Shown here one piece after another: positions 1 to 7,311 of a stretch of 12,105 bases of DNA. The position numbers and the translations under genes were made by a program. The notes under the pieces are model-generated. The model was not told the origin of the DNA and did no database searches. It was given only the letters and a program-made list of their open reading frames with translations. The stretch's first letter is position 1; every line of letters starts with the position of its first letter. This DNA is from an uncultured Lachnospiraceae bacterium (GTDB lineage Bacteria > Bacillota_A > Clostridia > Lachnospirales > Lachnospiraceae). The stretch covers positions 1-12,105 of the forward strand of contig CAJUOF010000354.1 of the NCBI GenBank assembly GCA_910587905.1. Reading direction: 5' to 3'.

Positions 1-16
1 CCCGTCTTTAGGATTT
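1..16 (+). repeat. Left terminal inverted repeat of the IS (candidate)
   Basis: This stretch pairs with 1911-1926 in inverted orientation at 12 of 16 positions; mismatches fall at positions 3, 10, 12 and 14. It sits at the very start of the contig, so the true tip could lie slightly further left. Confidence 0.6.
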
Positions 17-61
17 AGCACTATGATTCTTTAGGAGTAATTTAATACCCGATACACTGTT

Positions 62-91
62 AGTCAGCATATATGCTGGCTTTTTTCTTTT
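62..91 (+). terminator. Inward-facing terminator-like hairpin upstream of the transposase
   Basis: CAGCATATATGCTG (65-78) is a perfect palindrome. It extends by a G:T wobble, a G:C and an A:T pair on each side, and is followed by TTTTTTCTTTT. This has the form of a rho-independent terminator for transcription entering the IS from the left. Because it lies upstream of the transposase promoter, the likely role is to stop read-through from flanking host genes from activating the transposase, a known insulation strategy of insertion sequences. The role is inference. Confidence 0.5.
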
Positions 92-99
92 CCCAATAC

Positions 100-132
100 T
101 TGACAAATTTTTTATTTTACTATTGATTATAT
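100..132 (+). promoter_or_regulatory. Candidate transposase promoter
   Basis: A consensus -35 box TTGACA lies at 100-105. The -10 is less clear: GATTAT at 125-130 (spacer 19) or overlapping TATATA-like sequence at 128-133 is the best available. The region overlaps the 9-mer ATAGTGCTA at 131-139, the inverted copy of a 9-mer found at both IS ends, so transposase binding could repress its own promoter. That is inference. Confidence 0.4.
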
Positions 133-168
133 AGTGCTATAGTGTTATGATATGAGAGGGTGATTTTT

Positions 169-1881
169 ATGGCGTATTTTCTCAAAAAAACAAAGAATAA
201 AAAAGGCACTTACCTGCAGATTTACGAAAGCTATTATGACCCTGAGCGCAAGGGCGGCGCACATCGTTCATACAGACCTATCGGATATGTTCACGAACTG
301 CAGGAAAACGGTATTGATGACCCAATTGCTTTTTACAGTGAAGAAGCCAGAAAGCTCAATCAGGAACATCAGAAAAGAAAGCAGGACGAAAAGGCACGGC
401 AGATTTCCAGCGAGTCTCCCGAAAAACTTCTCGGGTATTTCCCTTTGAAAAATCTCAATGATGCCCTTGGCTGCAAGAAATATATTGACCTCATGCAAAC
501 CGCTGCTGATTTCAGGTTCAACATCTTTGAGATGATGTCCGCCCTCATTTATGCAAGGGCTGTCCATCCCTGCTCAAAGTCCAGGACATATGACGAGGTC
601 ATTCCAAAGCTGTTTGAATCCCATGGCTTTTCTCTGGACCAGCTTTATTCTGGTCTTGAATATATCGGCTCCGAGTACGAAAAAGTCATCGAGATCTACA
701 ACCATCAGCTCTGCCAAAGATACCAGTTCGATATCTCGCACACTTACTTTGACTGTACCAACTTTTATTTTGAGATCGACAGGGAGGATGGCTTCAGAAT
801 GAAAGGCCCTTCTAAAGAAAACAAAAAGGAACCGATCGTTGGTCTGGGACTGCTCCTTGATGCCAGCCAGATACCTGTCGGCATGAAACTGTATCCCGGC
901 AATGAGAGCGAAAAACCTGTGATACGGAACATCATTGACGATTTGAAACAACGGAACCACATATCCGGCAGGACCATCCAGGTGGCCGATAAAGGGCTCA
1001 ATTGTTTCAATAACATCCTCCATGCCCTGAAATCTGGTGATGGATATATTTTCTCCAAATCCGTAAAGACGCTTCCGGAGATTGAAAAAACATGGGTGCT
1101 TCTTAAAAATGATTATGTGGATGTAAAAAACAAGATGGGCGAAGTGCTCTACCGCATCAAAGACTGTGTGGATGATTTCACCTATACCAGCACAGATGAT
1201 ACCGGGCATAAGAAAGCTTTCAAACTCAGGGAAAAGCGTGTCGTTACATTCAACCCAAAGCTTGCAGAAAAGCAGAAATATGAGATCAGCAGACAGGTGG
1301 AAAAAGCAAAGGCCCTCAAAGCGGGCGGGGCGAAAAGATCCGAGTATGGTGACAGTGCAAAATATGTTACCTTTGTCGCTGCTGATAAAAAAGGGCAGAA
1401 GACAGATGGCACAATCAAAGTCGAATTGAATGACAAAGCCATAGAAAACGCGAAGAGACTTGCCGGTTATAACATGATGGTGACCTCTGAGATCCATATG
1501 GCAGCTTCTGAAATATATGCTGCCTACCATAATCTGTGGAGGATTGAGGAATCTTTCCGTATCATGAAATCCCAGCTTGATGCAAGGCCTGTATATCTGC
1601 AGAAAGAAGAAACAATAACCGGGCATTTTCTTATCTGTTATCTTGCGGTGCTGCTGACCAGGCTCCTACAGATACATGTCCTGAATGATAAATATGGTAC
1701 GGAAGAAATCTTTGATTTTATGCATGATTTCAGAGTAGCTAAAGTATCTGAGCGGAAATACATCAATCTTACCAGAAGTTCTTCTTTCATAAAGGGTTTA
1801 TCTGCCCGGACAGGACTGCCTCTGACATCATATTTTCTTGGCAATGAAGACATAAATAAAATGCTAAGTCATAGATTCTGA
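169..1881 (+). CDS. IS1634-family DDE transposase
   Basis: Catalyses cut-and-paste type movement of the surrounding IS. Reading from ATG 169 gives 570 residues. This start is preferred over GTG 160 because GAGAGGG at 154-160 is a ribosome binding site 8 bases upstream of it. The acidic triad can be proposed as D195 (in YFDCTN), D274 (in VADKG) and E460. E460 lies in the motif Y453-x6-E460-x6-K467, an IS4-like YREK signature with a Leu in place of the usual Arg. The N-terminal part (MAYFLKKTKNKKG, then YDPERKG and RPIGY) is typical of IS1634-type transposases. The length is normal for the family and there is no internal stop or frameshift, so the enzyme is probably active. Its codon use and AT content differ from all other genes here. 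The family assignment is by recognition, not by a search. Confidence 0.9.
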   Translation: MAYFLKKTKNKKGTYLQIYESYYDPERKGGAHRSYRPIGYVHELQENGIDDPIAFYSEEARKLNQEHQKRKQDEKARQISSESPEKLLGYFPLKNLNDALGCKKYIDLMQTAADFRFNIFEMMSALIYARAVHPCSKSRTYDEVIPKLFESHGFSLDQLYSGLEYIGSEYEKVIEIYNHQLCQRYQFDISHTYFDCTNFYFEIDREDGFRMKGPSKENKKEPIVGLGLLLDASQIPVGMKLYPGNESEKPVIRNIIDDLKQRNHISGRTIQVADKGLNCFNNILHALKSGDGYIFSKSVKTLPEIEKTWVLLKNDYVDVKNKMGEVLYRIKDCVDDFTYTSTDDTGHKKAFKLREKRVVTFNPKLAEKQKYEISRQVEKAKALKAGGAKRSEYGDSAKYVTFVAADKKGQKTDGTIKVELNDKAIENAKRLAGYNMMVTSEIHMAASEIYAAYHNLWRIEESFRIMKSQLDARPVYLQKEETITGHFLICYLAVLLTRLLQIHVLNDKYGTEEIFDFMHDFRVAKVSERKYINLTRSSSFIKGLSARTGLPLTSYFLGNEDINKMLSHRF

Positions 1882-1905
1882 CCTATGGCTTAGCACTATT
1901 TTTTT
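1863..1905 (+). terminator. Rho-independent terminator overlapping the transposase stop
   Basis: GCTAAGTCATAG (1863-1874) pairs with CTATGGCTTAGC (1883-1894) over 12 bp with one wobble. The loop is 8 bases, and ACTA followed by a run of seven T (1899-1905) comes after the stem. The left arm lies inside the last codons of the transposase and the stop codon is in the loop region, so transcription stops right after translation does. Confidence 0.75.
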
Positions 1906-1910
1906 ACTTC

Positions 1911-1926
1911 AACTTCGAAAGACAGG
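1911..1926 (+). repeat. Right terminal inverted repeat of the IS (candidate)
   Basis: This is the reverse complement partner of 1-16 (12 of 16 matches). It marks the likely right edge of the IS, 45 bases after the transposase stop codon. Confidence 0.6.
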
Positions 1927-1973
1927 AATTATAAACGATGATCCGCCAGCTGTCAACGATTCTTGCTTCCATT

Positions 1974-2179
1974 TCCGCATTTTTTTTACGGGAAATACGG
2001 AAGAAAATCGGTTCTTTTCACGCCAGAACACGCTCTCGCTCATGAAAGCTCGCAGCGGTACATAAGAGCCTTTCTTCGCTTAGGCTCGAAACGCTCTAAG
2101 TACCGACGGCTTTCATACGGTTCCGGCTTAGAAAAAACCGATTTTCTTCCTGGGTTTTCGTTCAAAATAAAAATGCGGA
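1974..2179. repeat. Long imperfect palindrome (about 200 bp) in a gene-free region
   Basis: The gene-free stretch 1927-2273 is dominated by nested inverted arms. 1974-1984 pairs with 2169-2179 (TCCGCATTTTT, 11 bp perfect). 1999-2013 pairs with 2136-2150 (GGAAGAAAATCGGTT, 15 bp perfect). ATGAAAGC at 2042-2049 pairs with 2109-2116, CGGTAC at 2056-2061 with 2100-2105, and GAGCCT at 2066-2071 with 2082-2087. All are co-linear, so a transcript from either strand could fold into one long interrupted hairpin. An 81-codon open frame across it is not convincing as a gene. It could be a MITE or other dispersed palindromic repeat, a structured RNA, or a remnant of an element into which or next to which the IS landed. 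No clear promoter for the next gene was found in 2180-2273. Confidence 0.7.
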
Positions 2180-2273
2180 GAATGCGTGTGCTTCGCAGGA
2201 GAAATTAAGGTATACCCGGCGGGCCGTCCTCATAAAATAAACAAAACATCCCCGGAAGAAAAAGGAGAGCCCC

Positions 2274-3212
2274 ATGGACCGGTTTCTCATGCTCAAGGCA
2301 TTTCTCATCGGAGGCTCCATGCTGGTCCCCGGCGTCAGCGGCGGCACCATGGCCATGATCTTCGGCGTCTACGGCCGCCTGATCTCTGCGGTGAATACCC
2401 ACAAAAAGGAGGACCTGCTCCTACTGTTCCGCTTTGTCTGCGGAGCCGGAGCCGCCTTCCTCCTTCTCTCTGCCCCCATGGCCGCTTTAAACCGGCATTT
2501 TCCACGGGAAATGGCATTTTTCGTCCTGGGCGTCATGGTGGGAGGCGTCCCCGTGATCTACCGGGCGGCCAGGTGTCCCGGCCTTTCCGGACGCACGGTC
2601 TGTTTCCTCGTCCTCGGCATCGCCTCCGTCTTCCTCCTCCGAATCCTGCCGTCGGGCCTCTTTCAGGGCGGAAACCATTCCCTCTCCGGCATCCTCGTCC
2701 AGTTTGTGGCCGGGATTCTGGGCGCTCTGGCCCTGGTGCTGCCCGGGATCTCCTTCTCCTCCATGCTCTATCTCATGGGCATCTACGACTTTCTCCTGAC
2801 GGCCATGGGAACGGGGCAGATCTTCTTCCTGATCCCCTTTCTTGCCGGAGGGCTTTTCGGCATCCTGCTTTTGACCCGCTTTCTGGACCGTACCATGAAA
2901 AAACATCCGGAAGCGTCTTACATGGTCATCCTGGGCTTCGTCATGGCCTCCCTCTGGGACATCTTCGCCGCCCTGCCGTCCATGCCCACAGGAGCGGGAC
3001 TTCTGTTCTGCCTTTTCTTATCCGCCGCCGGCTTTCTGATCACCTGGCTCATGGCCGGGGCCGGTTCTTCTCAGGCGGAGGACCGTCCGTCCCAGGCCGA
3101 AACCGCCGCCTCTCACCTCCGTCTTCCTGGTAGAGATACTTCCAGGGGGCCGTCGCCGGCAGGGAGCCGAAGGCGCTTCTGTCGATTTCCTCTGCCACGC
3201 CGGAGGCGTTGA
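2274..3212 (+). CDS. DUF368 family membrane protein (PopT-type undecaprenyl-phosphate translocase)
   Basis: Multi-pass inner-membrane protein of 312 residues. The family (DUF368, PopT) has been shown in other bacteria to recycle the C55-phosphate lipid carrier across the membrane for cell-wall synthesis; the same role here is inferred from family. The hallmark SMLVPGVSGGTMA motif is at 15-27. A related second copy, LPGISFSSMLYLMGIY, is at about 156-171, giving the internal pseudo-repeat expected of the family. About eight hydrophobic segments run to residue 265. AAAGGAG at 2261-2267 lies 6 bases before ATG 2274. After the last membrane segment the remaining tail of about 50 residues is Arg/Pro/Ser-rich. 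It is encoded on the antisense of the convergent gene, so it is probably not a conserved domain. The gene stands alone on the + strand. Confidence 0.88.
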   Translation: MDRFLMLKAFLIGGSMLVPGVSGGTMAMIFGVYGRLISAVNTHKKEDLLLLFRFVCGAGAAFLLLSAPMAALNRHFPREMAFFVLGVMVGGVPVIYRAARCPGLSGRTVCFLVLGIASVFLLRILPSGLFQGGNHSLSGILVQFVAGILGALALVLPGISFSSMLYLMGIYDFLLTAMGTGQIFFLIPFLAGGLFGILLLTRFLDRTMKKHPEASYMVILGFVMASLWDIFAALPSMPTGAGLLFCLFLSAAGFLITWLMAGAGSSQAEDRPSQAETAASHLRLPGRDTSRGPSPAGSRRRFCRFPLPRRRR

Positions 3213-4599
3213 TCCGCAAAAGCCGCTCCGCCAGAGACAAAGAATCCGCCAGGTTCACCGCCAGGATCACCACGGCGATCTTCCTGTCCAAAAGCATCTT
3301 CAACATCTTCCAGATGAACATCCGGTGGGGCAGGTCGGCTCCCTTGAAAGGCTGGATGCAGAATACGGCCCTGGGCCGCTGTAAGAGAATCCGTGTATAG
3401 ACCAGCCGGCACTTCTGCCGTTCCGAAAGCTGGTCCGGATAAAGAGAGAAAAAATCCTCCCCAAACACCTCCCCGTACTCCTGCCGGACACTGGCCCGAA
3501 TGCTCCTGCCAAGCCATACATGGGCCACCCTCCTGGAAAGACCGAGACACAGGTTGTCCATGTTGTTCAGTTCCGGAAACAACATGGTCGAGGTGGACTG
3601 CTCCTTCAAAACGGCAATGCTCCTGCTCCTTCTCGGACTCGCCGCCCTCCCGTCCACGAGGATCCTGCCCCCGGTCAGATACACCTCTTCCTCCAGAATC
3701 CCCACCAGTCTCTGAAACACCCCCTCGCTCAAGCTCTGGATGGTCAGGCATTCCCCCTCCCGAATCTCAAAGGTAAGACCCTCAAGCCCGTCACAGGAGA
3801 CATTCCGAATAGAAACCACGGTCTTTCGATTCGCCGGCGTCGGCCCCAGCGTTTCCAGACGTCCCCTCACCATCCGGTCATACTCTCCACGATAAAAGCG
3901 GACGGCGTCCCGCTCCATCTCCGCCCGGCCCGTCACCTTCTGAATCCTGCCGTGGGCAAAGAGGGCGGACCTGTCGCCGATCTGAAAAATCTCTTCATAA
4001 TGAAGACTGATATAAATAAACGAAATCCCCTGCGCCGCATAATAGCGGATGATCTCGTGAAGCTTTTCCAGCTCCGTCCCGCTCACGATGGTGCCGACCT
4101 CATGGAGGACGATGAGCCGGTGCCCTAAAATCACGGCCCGCAAAATCTCCACCACGATCCGCTCAAAGGCACTTAAACGCTCCACGTACATGTCTGCGGA
4201 GAGCTCCATGCCAATCTCCTTAAAATACGGCTCCAACTGCTTTTGCAAAAGCGCCGGTCGGATGATGCGCTGCTTAAACCCCCGCCGCATGACAAACACG
4301 TTGTCCGCCACCGTAAGTCCCTCCGCCAAACTGCTCTGGGTCCGGACAATGCTGATCCGGTTGTAGCACTTCCCAAAACTCCTCCAGGAATTGATCATCT
4401 TTTTTCCATAATAAATATACCCGTCATAAAGGGGCTGGCTGACCTCCAAAAGATTCAGGAACGTCTGCAGGCCATAGGCATTGATGAGAAGAAGCCCCAT
4501 CACCTCCCCCTCGTAGATCTGCAGATTAAAATCCTCAAGCTGGGTAATCCCCTGTTCGATGCAGGTGACCCGCTCCATCCGAAACACTTCCCTCCGCAT
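3049..4599 (-). CDS. Degenerate double-domain ABC ATPase (RbsA-like pseudo-ATPase)
   Basis: 516 residues from ATG 4599, with GGAGGGGG 8 bases upstream; GTG 4602 and ATG 4578 are alternatives. The layout follows CUT2 sugar ATPases such as the one encoded at 10375-11886: two ABC domains (about 8-235 and 260-475). The catalytic motifs are gone. The first P-loop GENGAGKST is replaced by LINAYGLQT (38-46), so the Lys is Leu44. The Q-loop Gln is Thr87. The signature is LSAFER (142-147). Walker B Asp is His166, with Glu167 kept. The switch His is Leu199. In the second domain LSGGNQQ becomes LSERQKC (391-397) and FDEP becomes CIQP (414-417). The frame is open throughout, so this is not ordinary decay. 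It starts at the kinase stop (TGATG overlap), implying coupled translation. A non-hydrolytic regulatory partner for the kinase or transporter is my inference. The last 25 or so residues look like run-on sequence. Confidence 0.8.
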   Translation of the reverse strand: MRREVFRMERVTCIEQGITQLEDFNLQIYEGEVMGLLLINAYGLQTFLNLLEVSQPLYDGYIYYGKKMINSWRSFGKCYNRISIVRTQSSLAEGLTVADNVFVMRRGFKQRIIRPALLQKQLEPYFKEIGMELSADMYVERLSAFERIVVEILRAVILGHRLIVLHEVGTIVSGTELEKLHEIIRYYAAQGISFIYISLHYEEIFQIGDRSALFAHGRIQKVTGRAEMERDAVRFYRGEYDRMVRGRLETLGPTPANRKTVVSIRNVSCDGLEGLTFEIREGECLTIQSLSEGVFQRLVGILEEEVYLTGGRILVDGRAASPRRSRSIAVLKEQSTSTMLFPELNNMDNLCLGLSRRVAHVWLGRSIRASVRQEYGEVFGEDFFSLYPDQLSERQKCRLVYTRILLQRPRAVFCIQPFKGADLPHRMFIWKMLKMLLDRKIAVVILAVNLADSLSLAERLLRINASGVAEEIDRSAFGSLPATAPWKYLYQEDGGERRRFRPGTDGPPPEKNRPRP

Positions 4600-5645
4600 C
4601 ACACAATCCCCCTCCGCCCGATCTCCTCCTCCACGTCCGTGGGCACCGTGATCTCCACGTCCGTCCCCACGCCTGCCATGGAATAGACATGCATGCCATA
4701 CTCCTCCCCGAAAATCAGATGAATCCGGTTATTCACATTCACCAGGGCGATCCCGCCCTTTTCCGGCTCCCGGTGATATTCCAGGCTTTTCCCGTCCCTG
4801 CCGAGACGGCGGTTCAGCCTGGCAAGCGCCTCCTCATCCATGCCCACGCCGTCGTCCGAAATCCGGATGATCAGACGACAGTCCGTCCGTTCAAACTGAA
4901 TCTTCAGGTTCCCCGTTCCCACCTTCGGTTCCGTCCCGTGGATGATGCTGTTCTCCAGAATGGGCTGGAGCGTCAACTTCGGAATGCGGCAGCTCATGAT
5001 CTCCTCAAACTCCGCCGGCTCATACTCCACGTGGAGCTCCAGCCTGTCGCCGAACCGGTACTTCTGAATGCAAAAATACGTCTCACAATTGTCAAGCTCC
5101 TCCTCCACGGAGACCAGATTCTCCACCTTGGTGATGGTATAGCGGAAAAATTTCGCCAGCGCCTCCGTCATGTCGGCCACGCCGCCAAGCCCCGCAATCA
5201 AGGCCTCCCCACGGATACTCTCCAGCGTGTTGTAGAGAAAATGGGGATTGATCTGATTCTGGAGGGCCAGGTACTGGGCCTGCCTTTTATTGAGCTCCAT
5301 CAACTGCGGAGAGTGAAGCACCCGTTCCACCTCCTCCCACTGCCTCTTAGAAGAAGGAGTCAGAAGCGCCATCTGCAGGTTTTGCTTGCTGTCCAGGGCA
5401 TAGCCGTCCAGAAACCGTCTAGCAAGCATCTCCGAGCGCAGATAGGGACGGACGATCCAGAACAGAAAAACAGAAATCCCTCCCACAAACAGTCCCAGGT
5501 AGAGAAGGAACATCCAAAATTCCGTTTCCCCGTGAAAAAAGAGAAACAGGGAACCGGCCGCCTGAAGAAAAAGAAATCCAAAGACGGCTCCCCCCATGAA
5601 AAGCACCCGATTGGAAAGATAATGCAGCCTGGATGGTTTTTTCAA
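4599..5645 (-). CDS. Sensor histidine kinase, YesM/LytS type, with minimal extracellular loop
   Basis: Membrane histidine kinase of 348 residues that should phosphorylate the response regulator encoded just upstream. Two hydrophobic helices (about 14-37 and 43-66) are separated by only a few polar residues (HGETE). Unlike typical YesM kinases, there is no large extracellular sensor domain. The His_kinase motif QNQINPHFLYNTL (129-141) carries the phospho-accepting H135. The HATPase part has the N box LQPILENSIIHG (226-237), the G1 box SDDGVGM (263-269) and the G2 box GGIALVNVNNR (297-307). The start is TTG 5645 with AAAGGAGGGG (5649-5658) ahead of it; this ribosome binding site overlaps the stop codon of the regulator, so translation is probably coupled. 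The next in-frame ATG would cut into the first membrane helix. The missing sensor suggests that the signal comes from a partner protein (inference). Confidence 0.88.
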   Translation of the reverse strand: MKKPSRLHYLSNRVLFMGGAVFGFLFLQAAGSLFLFFHGETEFWMFLLYLGLFVGGISVFLFWIVRPYLRSEMLARRFLDGYALDSKQNLQMALLTPSSKRQWEEVERVLHSPQLMELNKRQAQYLALQNQINPHFLYNTLESIRGEALIAGLGGVADMTEALAKFFRYTITKVENLVSVEEELDNCETYFCIQKYRFGDRLELHVEYEPAEFEEIMSCRIPKLTLQPILENSIIHGTEPKVGTGNLKIQFERTDCRLIIRISDDGVGMDEEALARLNRRLGRDGKSLEYHREPEKGGIALVNVNNRIHLIFGEEYGMHVYSMAGVGTDVEITVPTDVEEEIGRRGIV

Positions 5646-5656
5646 AGTCCCCTCCT

Positions 5657-7246
5657 TTACCCATACAGCTTCCGATAGGTAGCCGGTTTCACCCCCGTAT
5701 CCTTTTCAAAGGTACGGGTAAAATGCTTGACGTCGTGATAGCCAACCCTCTGGCAGATGGCCGATACCGGCTCATTGGTGTCCCGCAGGAGAATCTTGGC
5801 CTGCTCCATTCTCAAGTGAATCAGGTACTTCGCAAAGCCCTCCCCCTCCGTCTTCTTAAACAGGACGCTGAAATAAGCCGGATTCAGGCTCACGTGGCCG
5901 CTGACCTCCTCCAGGGTAATGGGCTCGCTGTAATGATTCTGAATATATTCCTTCGCCAGGCGGACGGGCCGGTCCGCATCGTTTTCATGCCTGCTCCGGA
6001 GGGCTCCCAGGTGGGTCTCCAAAAGCCGGCCGAGAAGGCCGAAGAGCTCCTCCATGGTTCCGCACCACTCACACCGCTCGTCAAATTCCTGCAAAGCCTC
6101 CGCACGTCCACTAAGCTCCAGGCGGCTGAAAAAAAGACTGGCGCAGGAATGGATGAGCTCCCGAATCTCAAAGCCCCGCACCTCCCGCACCTCCCGTGCG
6201 GTACTGGAAAGCTCCGAGACGGCCCCGGCAGCCTCCTCCAGGCTCATCACCTCCACCGCATGGGTGATATTCCTCAGATACTTGTCCAAAAGCTTTCGCT
6301 CGTGGAGCGCAGAAGGCTCCGGCATCCGGTCCAAAATCCGGCCGTTCCCCCTCACCAGACGCTCCTTGATGATCACCGATGCCTCATACATGGAACGCTT
6401 GAGCTCCTCCGGGTTTTCCGCCGCCCGTCCCACCGCAAGAGAAAACTGAACCGGCCCGTAAAGAACCTGCTGGGATTTTAGCTGGTTCAGGCAGTCCTTG
6501 AGCCCCCGCCTGACCTCCTCCTTCCTTCCGCTCCCGTAATTCAAAAACCCCACGTAGGAGGAGCCGACACGGCGAAAGACCATCTCAATGCATTTGGAGC
6601 GCAGAGCACTCTCCAAAATACTGTCCGCCTTCTCCATGATGGCGGCGAGGCCCGCCTCCGTGAACGCCTCCGGGGGCCCGTCAAATTTCAGCCAGACCGC
6701 CTGAAAGAACCCGGATTCCACCGGGAGATAATAGGCCTCCTGGATAACGGCGACAGACAAACGTTCTCCCCGCCCGGAAATCAACTGATCCACCAGCCCC
6801 GTCCGAAGACGTTTCAGGTCCCTCTCGCTCTTCTGAAACAGCCTCCCGCCCCGTCTCGCCATCGCCTGTCTGGCGAGAATCCGTTCCTTGAACTTTTGGA
6901 GCGTGGTGTTCAACTCCTCCTGGTCCACCGGCTTGAGCAGATAGTCCCCCACCCCGAACTTGATGGCCGTCTGTGCATATTCAAAATGCGCATAGCCGCT
7001 GATGATCACGATCTCCACCTCCGGCCGCAGCTTCTTGACCTGCTCGATCAAGTCCAGGCCGCTTAGACCCGGCATCCGAATGTCCGTGATCAAAATGTCC
7101 GGTTCCAGCTCCTTCGCCAGCGCAATGGCTTCTGGCCCGTTCCTGGCAGTGCCCGCAACCTCCATCTCCAGGGCCTCCCAGTCCACCAGGGCCGTGATCA
7201 GCTTGCAGATCCGCTCCTCGTCGTCCGCAATCATGACACGAAGCAC
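5657..7246 (-). CDS. Response regulator, YesN type (receiver plus AraC-type DNA-binding domain)
   Basis: Transcription regulator of 529 residues and the presumed partner of the kinase encoded next. The receiver domain (1-122) has acidic pocket D8-D9, phospho-acceptor D55 in ITDIRMPG, the switch residue S83 and K105 in LLKPV. A middle region of about 300 residues without recognised motifs follows, as is usual for YesN-like proteins. The C-terminal AraC-type double helix-turn-helix is at about 430-529 (including LEEVSGHVSLNPAYFSVLFK and the GYHDVKHFTRTFEKDTG helix). The frame is open up to 7363, but GTG 7246 is preferred. It gives the canonical MLRVMIADDE start, has AAAGGGGGG a few bases upstream, and lies about 30 bases after a good promoter; the extra 39 residues upstream would include that promoter. 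It probably controls the adjoining sugar transporter genes (inference from context). Confidence 0.9.
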   Translation of the reverse strand: MLRVMIADDEERICKLITALVDWEALEMEVAGTARNGPEAIALAKELEPDILITDIRMPGLSGLDLIEQVKKLRPEVEIVIISGYAHFEYAQTAIKFGVGDYLLKPVDQEELNTTLQKFKERILARQAMARRGGRLFQKSERDLKRLRTGLVDQLISGRGERLSVAVIQEAYYLPVESGFFQAVWLKFDGPPEAFTEAGLAAIMEKADSILESALRSKCIEMVFRRVGSSYVGFLNYGSGRKEEVRRGLKDCLNQLKSQQVLYGPVQFSLAVGRAAENPEELKRSMYEASVIIKERLVRGNGRILDRMPEPSALHERKLLDKYLRNITHAVEVMSLEEAAGAVSELSSTAREVREVRGFEIRELIHSCASLFFSRLELSGRAEALQEFDERCEWCGTMEELFGLLGRLLETHLGALRSRHENDADRPVRLAKEYIQNHYSEPITLEEVSGHVSLNPAYFSVLFKKTEGEGFAKYLIHLRMEQAKILLRDTNEPVSAICQRVGYHDVKHFTRTFEKDTGVKPATYRKLYG

Positions 7247-7281
7247 CCCGATCCCCCCTTTCTCCCCAATCAACTGCATAC

Positions 7282-7311
7282 ATTGTAACCGAAACGTCCC
7301 CCCTTTGGCAA
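7282..7311 (-). promoter_or_regulatory. Promoter for the regulator-kinase-pseudoATPase unit
   Basis: On the - strand, TTGCCA (7311-7306) and TACAAT (7287-7282) are separated by 18 bases; each box matches the sigma-A consensus at 5 of 6 positions. A start near 7275 gives a leader of about 30 bases before GTG 7246. The signalling genes can therefore be expressed apart from the transporter genes. Confidence 0.65.

Larger units (their letters stand above)
1..1926 (+). mobile_element. Insertion sequence, IS1634-type, apparently complete
   Basis: The element is bounded by imperfect inverted ends: positions 1-16 match the reverse complement of 1911-1926 at 12 of 16 bases (outer bases CCCGTCTTT against CCTGTCTTT). 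Between them lies one intact DDE transposase gene. A length near 1.9 kb with a single ORF of about 570 codons fits the IS1634 family. Base composition is much more AT-rich than the genes to the right, which supports an origin outside this chromosome's core. The left boundary coincides with the first base of the contig, so a target-site duplication cannot be checked. A few outer bases could also be missing. The nearest host gene downstream is the DUF368 gene at 2274. Confidence 0.75.

Noticed and set aside
574..1626. A 350-codon open frame on the - strand inside the IS
   Set aside because: It lies antisense to the transposase catalytic core, has no ribosome binding site or recognisable motif, and no IS1634 element is known to need a second gene.
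1963..2208. An 81-codon frame over the palindrome
   Set aside because: It is composed of the inverted-repeat arms, starts without a good ribosome binding site and shows no motif.
2186..3133. A 315-codon + strand frame overlapping the DUF368 gene
   Set aside because: Its product is Arg/Pro/His-rich and non-membrane, while the other frame has a good ribosome binding site and clear family motifs.
3049..4599. The degenerate ATPase as an ordinary pseudogene
   Set aside because: There is no frameshift or internal stop in over 500 codons, it has a good ribosome binding site and coupled start, and the fold-defining segments remain while only catalytic motifs are lost.
4689..5678. A 329-codon open frame on the + strand across the kinase gene
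   Set aside because: It is antisense to the kinase, whose motifs are unmistakable; the product is His/Pro/Arg-rich with no domain, a common by-product of GC-rich coding DNA.
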